From Clostridia bacterium (GTDB lineage Bacteria; Bacillota; Clostridia; Oscillospirales; CAG-272): a stretch of DNA of 11,925 nucleotides. Where the stretch lies: NCBI GenBank assembly GCA_900763885.1, contig CAAFLY010000140.1, positions 1 through 11,925 on the forward strand. Reading direction: 5' to 3'. The notes beneath the pieces are model-generated. The model saw only the letters and a program-made list of their open reading frames with translations. It was not told where the DNA came from and ran no database searches. Positions 1-5,394 of this stretch are shown here, piece by piece (position 1 is the first letter of the stretch; the number at the start of each line of letters is the position of its first letter). The translations under genes were made by a program, and so were the position numbers.

Positions 1-74
1 AATAAAAGCCCTTATATTTTAGCCTTTTATCGCAAAAAATCCGATTTATTCAGAGGTTCCTTAGATAAAACGGA

Positions 75-121
75 AAAAAGCCGTCCTGTGGCTTGCGGAA
101 AGCAAAGCGGGACGGCTTTTT
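75..121 (-). terminator. Intrinsic terminator, probably bidirectional
   Basis: A 12-base arm at 75-86 is perfectly complementary to 110-121. The GC-rich core is GCCGTCC/GGACGGC and the flanks are A and T runs. Read on the minus strand, the stem is followed by a run of six T just past the stop of the DUF378-like gene, so it should end that transcript. On the plus strand it ends in five T, so it could also stop transcription entering from before position 1. The 23-base loop holds a smaller imperfect hairpin (GCTTGC against GCAAAGC). Confidence 0.85.
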
Positions 122-127
122 CGCGGA

Positions 128-340
128 TCAGTCCATATCGGTCTGCCGCTCTTTGGAACGGAACAGCAGGGACACGCACCAGATTCCGGCAAGGGCGACC
201 AGCGTGTAGATGAGCCTTGCCCAAAGGGAATCCTGACCGCCGCAGATCCAGGAGACGAGATCAAACTGGAACAGTCCGATAGAACCCCAGTTCAGCGCGC
301 CGACGATCACAAGAATGAGGGAAATGCGATCCATTATCAT
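128..340 (-). CDS. Small membrane protein, DUF378 (YuzA-like) family
   Basis: The product is a 70-residue protein of unknown function. It has two hydrophobic segments, at about residues 5-30 and 38-60, and a charged tail (RSKERQTDMD). The stretch LILVIVGALNWGSIGLF, with its LNWG motif, is characteristic of the DUF378 family of small bacterial two-helix membrane proteins. The start at 340 is chosen because AGGAAG at 353-348 lies 7 bases upstream. A second ATG at 334 would be 13 bases away, and a longer reading frame reaching 496 would run through the promoter region. The gene is divergent from sigK and has its own sigma-E-like promoter candidate, so expression in the mother cell during sporulation is possible but inferred. 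A terminator follows the stop directly. Confidence 0.8.
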   Translation of the reverse strand: MIMDRISLILVIVGALNWGSIGLFQFDLVSWICGGQDSLWARLIYTLVALAGIWCVSLLFRSKERQTDMD

Positions 341-369
341 ACGCGTACTTCCTTTCTGTAAATCTGTCC

Positions 370-399
370 GTAGTATGTCCGCGCAAAGGGAAAATATGC
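370..399 (-). promoter_or_regulatory. Sigma-E-like promoter candidate for the DUF378-like gene
   Basis: On the minus strand, GCATATT (399-393) matches the sigma-E -35 consensus as known from Bacillus subtilis (kmATATT). CATACTAC (377-370) matches most of the -10 consensus CATACAnT. The ATA core and the -10 element are 17 bases apart, which is within the usual 16-18. The predicted transcript start is about 20-25 bases before the ATG. No sigma-A-like box pair was evident in the same gap. Confidence 0.5.
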
Positions 400-450
400 G
401 TCCGCGACGGAAAAGGGCAGTCCGCCATTGTTTTTGGGAATAACAGATAC

Positions 451-479
451 ACATACCGTCTCCCAGGCGCGCATACACT
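451..479 (+). promoter_or_regulatory. Sigma-E-like promoter candidate for sigK
   Basis: CATACACT at 472-479 matches the sigma-E -10 consensus CATACAnT exactly. An ATA core at 453-455 (in ACATACC) lies 16 bases upstream, the expected spacing, although the flanks of the -35 element are weak. Transcription would begin near 486, giving a leader of about 30 bases before the ATG at 517. In B. subtilis, sigK is first transcribed by sigma-E RNA polymerase, so the site fits the gene. The sigma-K consensus (AC, then CATAnnnTA) fits less well because the -10 element continues TG rather than TA. Confidence 0.6.
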
Positions 480-516
480 GAAAACGGTGAAAACACAAAA
501 TGAGGGGGGAGAAAAT

Positions 517-1197
517 ATGCTCGCGTTTTTGCTGTCGCTTTTTGCCGGACTGTCGTTTACGGTCCTGTCCGCCGCGTCGCCCAAGCAGTTTCCGGAGCCG
601 CTTCCCAGAGACGAGGAGGAGGAGCTGTTTCGACGGTACCGGGAGACGGGAGACATGGAGGCAAGGGAAAAGCTCATCTGTCACAATCTGCGCCTGGTCG
701 CCCACATCGTGCGGAAATACTACGCCGCAAGCCCGTGCCAGGAGGATCTTCTGTCCATCGGCTCCATCGGGCTGATCAAGGCGATCGACACGTTCGACCC
801 CGCAAACGGCGCGCGATTTGCCACCTACAGCGCAAAATGTATCCAGAACGAGATCCTCATGTATTTCCGCTCCCAGAACAAATTTCAACGCGAGGTGTCC
901 ATCCATGAAACGATCGACACCGACCGGGACGGCAATCCGCTGACCTACATGGACATCATCCAGTGCGACGATACCATCGCGGACGACATCGACACCCGTA
1001 TGAAGCTGACCAAGGCAGGCGAGTACATCATGCGCCGTCTTGACGAGAGGGAGCGGGAGATCATCATCCTGCGCTACGGACTCGGGCGGGAGAACGCAAA
1101 AACGCAGCGGGAGGTTGCGGAGAGACTGGGCATCTCGCGCTCCTATGTCAGCCGGATTGAAAAAGCGGCTCTGGAGAAAATCCGACAGGTGCTGTAG
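517..1197 (+). CDS. sigK: RNA polymerase sporulation sigma factor sigma-K, with pro-sequence
   Basis: The product is a 226-residue sigma-70 family factor for late mother-cell transcription in sporulation. The hydrophobic N-terminus (about residues 1-21, LLSLFAGLSFTVLSAAS) leads into FPEPLP, which aligns with FPQPLS after the pro-peptide of B. subtilis pro-sigma-K. That alignment puts cleavage near Ser18-Ala19. Region 2 follows at about residues 50-120, with HNLRLVAHIVRK, LLSIGSIGLIKAI and the -10 reading segment FATYSAKCIQNEILMYFR. Region 4 ends in a helix-turn-helix, TQREVAERLGISRSYVSRIE, close to sigma-K and less like sigma-E. The ATG at 517 is preceded by GAGGGGGGAG at 502-511. A GTG at 487 would add ten residues and lacks such a site. 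The frame is continuous, so no skin-like element interrupts it. The sister factor sigma-E is the main alternative. Confidence 0.92.
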   Translation: MLAFLLSLFAGLSFTVLSAASPKQFPEPLPRDEEEELFRRYRETGDMEAREKLICHNLRLVAHIVRKYYAASPCQEDLLSIGSIGLIKAIDTFDPANGARFATYSAKCIQNEILMYFRSQNKFQREVSIHETIDTDRDGNPLTYMDIIQCDDTIADDIDTRMKLTKAGEYIMRRLDEREREIIILRYGLGRENAKTQREVAERLGISRSYVSRIEKAALEKIRQVL

Positions 1198-1218
1198 ACG
1201 GAATTTTTTATCTTTTTT
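1181..1218 (+). terminator. Possible weak terminator overlapping the end of sigK
   Basis: TCCGACAG (1181-1188) can pair with CTGT (1192-1195) and CGGA (1199-1202) around a three-base bulge. The hairpin includes the stop codon. It is followed by T runs at 1204-1209 and 1213-1218. The stem is short and bulged, so its efficiency is uncertain. It would separate sigK from the infC operon promoter that starts at 1230. Confidence 0.45.
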
Positions 1219-1229
1219 CGGGAAACCTA

Positions 1230-1258
1230 TTGACAAATCCGGCACGGTGTTGTATAAT
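1230..1258 (+). promoter_or_regulatory. Sigma-A promoter of the infC-rpmI-rplT operon
   Basis: There is a perfect -35 hexamer TTGACA (1230-1235) and a perfect -10 hexamer TATAAT (1253-1258), with the ideal 17-base spacing. The start of transcription is expected near 1265, giving an untranslated leader of about 140 bases before infC. This is the strongest promoter in the window, as expected for an abundant ribosomal operon. Confidence 0.93.
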
Positions 1259-1350
1259 AGCTGAGGATAAAAAAGCAGAACATACTCCGTTCTCACCGTC
1301 CGACGTAAGTTGTCCGGTTTATAGAAGCGACCGTGTTGTCGGTTTGTTTT

Positions 1351-1381
1351 CGTGCGGGGATATGTTCCCGGCACGTTTTTT
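1351..1381 (+). terminator. Attenuator terminator in the infC leader
   Basis: CGTGC at 1351-1355 pairs with GCACG at 1371-1375. After one G-G mismatch, GGGA (1357-1360) pairs with TCCC (1366-1369). Six T follow at 1376-1381. It sits between a strong promoter and the infC ribosome binding site, with no gene before it, so it must be conditional or partial or the operon would not be expressed. Confidence 0.8.
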
Positions 1382-1392
1382 GTTTCATAAAC

Positions 1393-1399
1393 GGAGGTG
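1393..1399 (+). promoter_or_regulatory. infC ribosome binding site, decides the ATT start
   Basis: GGAGGTG is a near-complete Shine-Dalgarno sequence. The ATT at 1407 lies 7 bases after it. No ATG, GTG or TTG lies at a usable distance in the infC frame. Confidence 0.85.
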
Positions 1400-1406
1400 C
1401 ATAGTT

Positions 1407-1940
1407 ATTAGCGCAAAAGAACTGTATATCAACGACGACATCAGAGCGAGAGAGGTGCGCATGCTGGACGAAAACAACGGTCAGCTGGGCATTATGAGTC
1501 TGAATGACGCCAAAACCTACGCGTACGACCGTGGTCTTGATCTGGTACTGATCGCTCCGACCGCCACGCCGCCGGTATGCCGCGCCATGGATTACGGCAA
1601 ATACCGCTACGAGCAGGATAAGAAGGAAAAGGAAGCGAAGAAAAAACAGCAGATCGTGGAGATCAAGGAAGTACAGCTGTCCTGCCGCATCGACGATCAC
1701 GACTTTGAGACAAAGGTCGGTCACGCGACAAGATTTCTGAAGGACGGCAACAAGGTTCGCGTCAAGCTGAGATTCAAAGGCAGAGAGATCGTGCATCAGG
1801 AGCTTGGCCTTGAGGTGCTGAGCCGGTTCGCCGCTGCCTGCTCCGAATACGGTGCCGTGGATAAGAAGCCCGTACTGGAAGGCAAACAGCTTACCATGTT
1901 CATCGCTCCGCTGAACCCGGATAAGCAGGCCGCCAAATAA
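1407..1940 (+). CDS. infC: Translation initiation factor IF-3, ATT start codon
   Basis: The product is a 177-residue IF-3, which binds the 30S subunit, keeps it free of 50S and checks initiator tRNA and start codon. The N-terminal domain begins YINDDIRAREVRMLDENNGQLG and contains the hallmark PPVCRAMDYGKYRYEQ. A lysine-rich linker helix (KKEKEAKKKQQ) leads to the C-terminal domain, with KEVQLSCRIDDHDFETK and VRVKLRFKGRE. The frame stays open upstream to a TTG at 1230, but that TTG is part of the -35 box, so it cannot be the start. The ATT at 1407 is correctly spaced from GGAGGTG and gives the family's normal N-terminus. ATT starts are known for infC in several bacteria, where IF-3 limits its own synthesis by discriminating against that codon. 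It is first in the operon with rpmI and rplT. Confidence 0.95.
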   Translation: MSAKELYINDDIRAREVRMLDENNGQLGIMSLNDAKTYAYDRGLDLVLIAPTATPPVCRAMDYGKYRYEQDKKEKEAKKKQQIVEIKEVQLSCRIDDHDFETKVGHATRFLKDGNKVRVKLRFKGREIVHQELGLEVLSRFAAACSEYGAVDKKPVLEGKQLTMFIAPLNPDKQAAK

Positions 1941-2126
1941 TCGGACGTACAGTCGCTGCCAAGTGCCGCCGGTCGTGAAGCACGTACCGGATCATCCATA
2001 GTGAAGTTTATACTTTAAGGAAACGCTGCGTATATCAAGCCTTCGCGCGAATCAAGCTCATTATACGGGTTTGGGCACAAAAGCAACCATATAACAGCAT
2101 CTCCTAAATCGAAAGGATACAGAAAA
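1941..2126 (+). other. Structured spacer between infC and rpmI
   Basis: This 186-base gap is long for a ribosomal operon and has no open frame worth noting. A strong hairpin lies at 1969-1990: CCGGT with ACCGG plus CGTG with CACG, one bulged T and loop AAG. A weaker one pairs CGTATA (2029-2034) with TATACG (2062-2067) around the palindrome TTCGCGCGAA (2042-2051). Neither is followed by a T run, so they are not terminators. A role in mRNA processing or in L20 control of rpmI translation is possible but inferred. Confidence 0.5.
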
Positions 2127-2324
2127 ATGGGAAAGATCAAGACACACAGAGCTTCTTGCAAAAGATATGCTGTAACCGGTACCGGTAAAGTAAAGGTTTT
2201 CCATTCCGATCATCGTCATAACCTCGGTCAGAAGACCCAGAAGAGAAAGAGACATCTCCGTTCCAGCCAGATCCTCAGCCCGGCTATGACCGCTACCGTG
2301 AAGAGACTCATCGGTAAGGACTGA
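2127..2324 (+). CDS. rpmI: 50S ribosomal protein L35
   Basis: The product is a 65-residue very basic protein of the large ribosomal subunit, the normal size for bL35. It begins MGKIKTHRASCKRYAVTGTG and carries HSDHRHNLGQKTQKRKRHLR, both typical of the family. The common KTKKAAAKRF form near the N-terminus is replaced by IKTHRASCKRY. GAAAGGATA (2111-2119) lies 7 bases before the ATG. It sits between infC and rplT, as in most bacteria, and is presumably cotranscribed from the promoter at 1230. Confidence 0.96.
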   Translation: MGKIKTHRASCKRYAVTGTGKVKVFHSDHRHNLGQKTQKRKRHLRSSQILSPAMTATVKRLIGKD

Positions 2325-2364
2325 TAAAAACGAACGACAGAGACGATAGAAAGGATAGAAGAAA

Positions 2365-2718
2365 ATGGCAAGAATTAAGGGCGCGCTGATGACGCGTAAG
2401 AGAAGAAATAAGGTTCTGAAGGCTGCAAAGGGCTACTGGGGTTCCAAGAGCAAGCACTTTAAGATGGCAAAGCAGGCCGTCATGAAGAGCGGCAACTACG
2501 CGTATATCGGCAGAAAGCAGAAGAAGAGAGAATTCCGTCAGCTCTGGATCGCTCGTATCTCCGCACAGGCTAAGGTAAACGGCATGAACTATTCTCAGCT
2601 GATGCATGGTCTGAAGAAGGCGGGCATCAACCTGAACAGAAAAATGCTGGCTGAAATCGCCGTTGCAGATAAGGAAGCATTTGCTGCGATCGTTGCACAG
2701 GCAAAGGCTGCTCTCTAA
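2365..2718 (+). CDS. rplT: 50S ribosomal protein L20
   Basis: The product is a 117-residue bL20, full length, which binds 23S rRNA early in large-subunit assembly. The basic N-terminal extension (ARIKGALMTRKRRNKVLKAA) leads to KGYWGSKSKHFKMAKQAVMK and the conserved YAYIGRKQKKREFRQLWIAR. The C-terminal globular part is NGMNYSQLMHGLKKAGINLNRKMLAEIA. GAAAGGATA at 2349-2357 precedes the ATG. In Firmicutes L20 is also the known repressor of its own operon, acting on the leader upstream of infC, so the leader at 1265-1406 is its likely target here. Confidence 0.97.
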   Translation: MARIKGALMTRKRRNKVLKAAKGYWGSKSKHFKMAKQAVMKSGNYAYIGRKQKKREFRQLWIARISAQAKVNGMNYSQLMHGLKKAGINLNRKMLAEIAVADKEAFAAIVAQAKAAL

Positions 2719-2734
2719 TCGAACATAAGCAAAT

Positions 2735-2770
2735 TGGGCGTTGCGGCTTTCTTGTAACGCCCATTTTCTT
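2735..2770 (+). terminator. Intrinsic terminator of infC-rpmI-rplT
   Basis: TGGGCGTT (2735-2742) pairs perfectly with AACGCCCA (2756-2763) around a 13-base loop. The stem is followed by TTTTCTT at 2764-2770. It begins 16 bases after the rplT stop codon. Confidence 0.9.
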
Positions 2771-2809
2771 ATCCTGTATCATGATCACCGTCCAGGAGCG
2801 AACTGCCAT

Positions 2810-3640
2810 ATGAACAAGGACACATTTCTTGACCGCTACCACGCCGATTACTGGAAATCCCGCACAGGTACCTCCGTCACCGTTTTGTCCAAACTCGCGG
2901 ACGCCAAATATCGTGCGGAATACGGGCTGTATCTCGCGGAGGGCGTAAAGCTGACAGAGGAAGCTCTTCGCCATGCTCAGCCGGAGATGGTAGTGGTATC
3001 CGAGGACGCGCTTGCGCATACCGACGCGATTTTCGCTATGCTCGATGGAGCCGCGGAACGGGATTGTCGGATCGTCCTCACTTCCCCGGAGGCATTTTCC
3101 AAAATCTCCACGGAAAAAGCGCCCCAGGGGATCATCGCGGTATTGCCGCTGCCCGCGGGAGAGATGCCGCAATGCGTGCCGGAGGGTCGATATTTGCTCC
3201 TCGACACGATACAGGATCCCGGCAACCTCGGTACCATTCTCCGTTCCGCCTCCGCGTTTGGGATCGACGGGGTGATCACGTGCGGTTGTGCGGATGCAAC
3301 ATCGCCAAAGACGGTGCGCGCGTCCATGGGTGCAGTGTTCCGTGTGCCGATGTGGAAAACGGACAGCCTTGCAGATTCGGTGCGCCATCTCCGCGAGGAT
3401 GGACACCGGGTGCTGGCGGCTGCCTTATCCGAGAATTGCCTGTGTGCCGGGGAAACCCCGCTATACGCAAACGACTGCGTCGTGATCGGCAACGAGGGAC
3501 ACGGGATCGCAGCGGATGTGCTCGCGTCATGTACCGACGTGATCCGCATCCCCATGACCGGCGCCACGGAAAGCCTGAACGCCTCCATCGCCGCGTCCAT
3601 CCTGCTTTGGGAGTACATGCGTACCTTCCCGAAACGATAA
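2810..3640 (+). CDS. TrmH/SpoU-family RNA 2'-O-methyltransferase (RlmB/YsgA-like)
   Basis: The product is a 276-residue SAM-dependent methyltransferase predicted to methylate a ribose 2'-OH, most likely in 23S rRNA. Residues about 23-110 look like the substrate-binding domain (LSKLADAKYRAEYGLYLAEG). The SpoU knot domain follows with all three motifs: DPGNLGTILRSASAFG (136-151), VIGNEGHGI (225-233) and IPMTGATESLNASIAASI (247-264). The Asn of NLGTILR and the Glu of GNEG are in place. The ATG at 2810 has AGGAG at 2794-2798. The frame extends upstream to 2741, but that would run through the rplT terminator. The exact target nucleotide cannot be told from sequence. B. subtilis YsgA (RlmP) is a comparable protein, and a tRNA target is less likely. 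Confidence 0.9.
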   Translation: MNKDTFLDRYHADYWKSRTGTSVTVLSKLADAKYRAEYGLYLAEGVKLTEEALRHAQPEMVVVSEDALAHTDAIFAMLDGAAERDCRIVLTSPEAFSKISTEKAPQGIIAVLPLPAGEMPQCVPEGRYLLLDTIQDPGNLGTILRSASAFGIDGVITCGCADATSPKTVRASMGAVFRVPMWKTDSLADSVRHLREDGHRVLAAALSENCLCAGETPLYANDCVVIGNEGHGIAADVLASCTDVIRIPMTGATESLNASIAASILLWEYMRTFPKR

Positions 3641-3750
3641 TCTGAAACAAAAAACATTTATAAAGCAGAAAACCGAAAAAACAGAAACCATCATACAGCA
3701 CGGAAGAAACGGTATTGTGACCATGACACCACTGCGGGAGGCAGACGGAT

Positions 3751-5331
3751 ATGCAAACGACCGACATTTCAAAAATCTATTGGATCTGGCTTGCGGAAGG
3801 GCTCGGACAGGGCAGTCGACTGGCGGCAAAGCTGCTGGAGGAATATGCGGACGCAAAGGCGATCGATCAGGCGAAGGATTCCGACCTCCGTCTGTATCGT
3901 TCGTGGCGGGACAATGATCTCCTGCAGTTTGCGCAGCTTCTCAAAAACAGAGAGCTGCGTCGTGCCACCGAAATTTTGAACCAGTGCCAGAAAAACGCCA
4001 TCGGGATCCTGACCTACGACGATCCGGCGTTTCCGTCCAGTCTGCGCTGCCTTTCCAATCCGCCCCTTGTTCTGTATTATCGCGGGACTTTTCCAGACAC
4101 AACCTCCTACTGCACCATAGGTGTGGTCGGCACGCGTACCATGACGGATTACGGCAGAGATATGGCGTATTCTCTCGGCGCGGGACTGGCGTCCGGCGGG
4201 GCTGTCGTGGTGAGCGGATTGGCACTTGGCGCGGACAGTATGGCGATGGTCGGTGCCATGGACGCGGATGGCGTTACGGTTGGTGTGCTGGGCTGCGGTG
4301 TGGATGTCGTCTATCCGCCGGCGCATCGACCGCTGTATGAGCAGGTTCTGGCACACGGCGGCTGTATTCTCAGTGAATATCCCCCGCTGTCCCGTCCGCT
4401 TGGATTCCATTTCCCCGTGCGCAACCGGATCATCAGCGGTTTGTCGGACGGTGTGGTCGTGGTGGAGGCAGACAGCAAAAGCGGCGCGCTCATCACAGCC
4501 AGACATGCCGTGTATCAGGGAAAAACGCTGTTCGCCGTGCCCGGTCAGGTCGGATCCAGAACGGCGGAGGGTCCAAACGCATTGCTGCGGGATGGTGCGC
4601 TTCCGGTATTGTCCGCCGCCGATGTGCTGGAGGAATTCGCGTTCCCGTATGCCAAAACGGTCCATCCCGAAAAAGCCGCGCAGTTTTTTGCAAAATGGAA
4701 CGGTACGGAGCGTGCCAGAGAAGCGATGGAGCGGGAACAGGTCGGGATCCGCGGCAAGGACACCTATTACGGCAAACAGACCTACGGCGGTAAAAATCCA
4801 CACAAGGACGCGCCCGTGCCGCCGAAGGGAATTCCGGCAGAACCCTCCCCCATCGCCGGACAATCCCCGAAAGACATACCGGAGCGGGAGAATATACCGC
4901 CACAGGACGGACCGACAGAGGTGCCGGAGACAAAGGGAAGCACGCGCGGACTGTCCGAACTGTTCCGCAAAGGGAAGGACGGGGGCAGAAATCCGAAAAA
5001 AGAAGGCGGAAAAGACGTATCGGCGCGGCAAAAGGGCGTATCTGTCGAGCCGGAGAAGAAAAAATCGGATAAAAAAACGCTTTCCGCGAAAAAAATTGAC
5101 TTAAAATCTCTTGATGAACAGGAATTGAAGGTATATAATACTATGAAGCCGAATGTTCCGATGAGTGCCGATGAACTGGTGCGTGACGATCAGACGATTG
5201 CGACGGTCATGGCGGCACTGACCATGCTGGAGATGATCGGCGCGGTCGAGGCGGGAAAAGGCGGCTATTTCATGCGCACCGATCCGGACGACGCACCGGG
5301 CAGACTGGTGGAGGACGATGAGGTCGAGTAG
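3751..5331 (+). CDS. dprA: DNA-processing protein DprA/Smf with long linker
   Basis: The product is a 526-residue DprA. The family protects incoming single-stranded DNA and loads RecA during natural transformation. It is also widespread in bacteria not known to be competent. A helical N-terminal region (about 1-90) precedes the Rossmann-like core with GVVGTR (124-129), SGLALGAD (155-162), VLGCGVDVVYP (179-189), SEYPP (208-212), FPVRNRIISGLSD (221-233) and SGALITARHA (244-253). A winged-helix domain lies at about 450-510. Between them, residues about 305-448 are rich in Pro, Lys and Gly and probably disordered, which makes the protein much longer than the usual 290-380 residues. GGGAGG at 3736-3741 sets the start. 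No terminator separates it from the methyltransferase gene before it, and topA follows 63 bases later. No other competence gene is visible. Confidence 0.93.
   Translation: MQTTDISKIYWIWLAEGLGQGSRLAAKLLEEYADAKAIDQAKDSDLRLYRSWRDNDLLQFAQLLKNRELRRATEILNQCQKNAIGILTYDDPAFPSSLRCLSNPPLVLYYRGTFPDTTSYCTIGVVGTRTMTDYGRDMAYSLGAGLASGGAVVVSGLALGADSMAMVGAMDADGVTVGVLGCGVDVVYPPAHRPLYEQVLAHGGCILSEYPPLSRPLGFHFPVRNRIISGLSDGVVVVEADSKSGALITARHAVYQGKTLFAVPGQVGSRTAEGPNALLRDGALPVLSAADVLEEFAFPYAKTVHPEKAAQFFAKWNGTERAREAMEREQVGIRGKDTYYGKQTYGGKNPHKDAPVPPKGIPAEPSPIAGQSPKDIPERENIPPQDGPTEVPETKGSTRGLSELFRKGKDGGRNPKKEGGKDVSARQKGVSVEPEKKKSDKKTLSAKKIDLKSLDEQELKVYNTMKPNVPMSADELVRDDQTIATVMAALTMLEMIGAVEAGKGGYFMRTDPDDAPGRLVEDDEVE
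5111..5139 (+). promoter_or_regulatory. Candidate sigma-A promoter inside dprA, upstream of topA
   Basis: TTGATG (5111-5116, four of six matches to TTGACA) and a perfect TATAAT (5134-5139) are separated by 17 bases. They lie within the coding region joining the DprA linker to its winged helix, in a patch (about 5055-5150) much richer in A and T than its surroundings. Transcription would start about 245 bases before topA. It could uncouple topA-trmFO-plsX-rnc from dprA. AT-rich lysine codons could also create it by chance. Confidence 0.45.
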
Positions 5332-5394
5332 TCCGTAGGAGACATAGGACAGCGGAAATCGATCCCTCGGAAAACTATAGTAAGGAAAAGCTGT

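Larger units (their letters stand above)
1265..1406 (+). promoter_or_regulatory. infC operon leader with attenuator (L20-leader-like)
   Basis: About 140 untranslated bases separate the promoter from infC. The leader holds a small hairpin (AGAAC 1277-1281 with GTTCT 1289-1293), a longer-range pairing (CCGAC 1300-1304 with GTCGG 1338-1342) and then an intrinsic terminator. In B. subtilis and relatives, ribosomal protein L20 binds the leader of this same operon and promotes premature termination. The order of parts here fits that scheme. I could not find a convincing antiterminator pairing, and sequence alone does not prove L20 binding. Confidence 0.6.

Noticed and set aside
487..516. GTG start for sigK ten codons upstream
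   Set aside because: It lies almost at the predicted transcript start and has no ribosome binding site. The ATG at 517 has a strong one and matches the pro-sigma-K N-terminus.
337..1374. Long minus-strand open frame (345 codons) opposite sigK
   Set aside because: It mirrors the codon pattern of sigK on the other strand, runs through the promoter regions on both sides and shows no recognisable domain or ribosome binding site.
2753..2784. Possible promoter TTGTAA / TGTATC before the methyltransferase gene
   Set aside because: The spacing is right, but the -10 match is only three of six and the -35 element overlaps the terminator. It is too weak to call.
2741..2809. Upstream start for the methyltransferase gene
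   Set aside because: It lies inside the rplT terminator hairpin. The added residues resemble nothing in the family.
3641..3750. AT-rich gap before dprA checked for promoter, terminator or RNA gene
   Set aside because: No stable hairpin with a T run and no paired promoter boxes were found. Only the dprA ribosome binding site is supported.
3769..5031. Minus-strand open frame of 420 codons opposite dprA
   Set aside because: The plus strand encodes a clear DprA. The antisense frame has low-complexity, Arg/His/Cys-rich sequence typical of GC-biased shadows.
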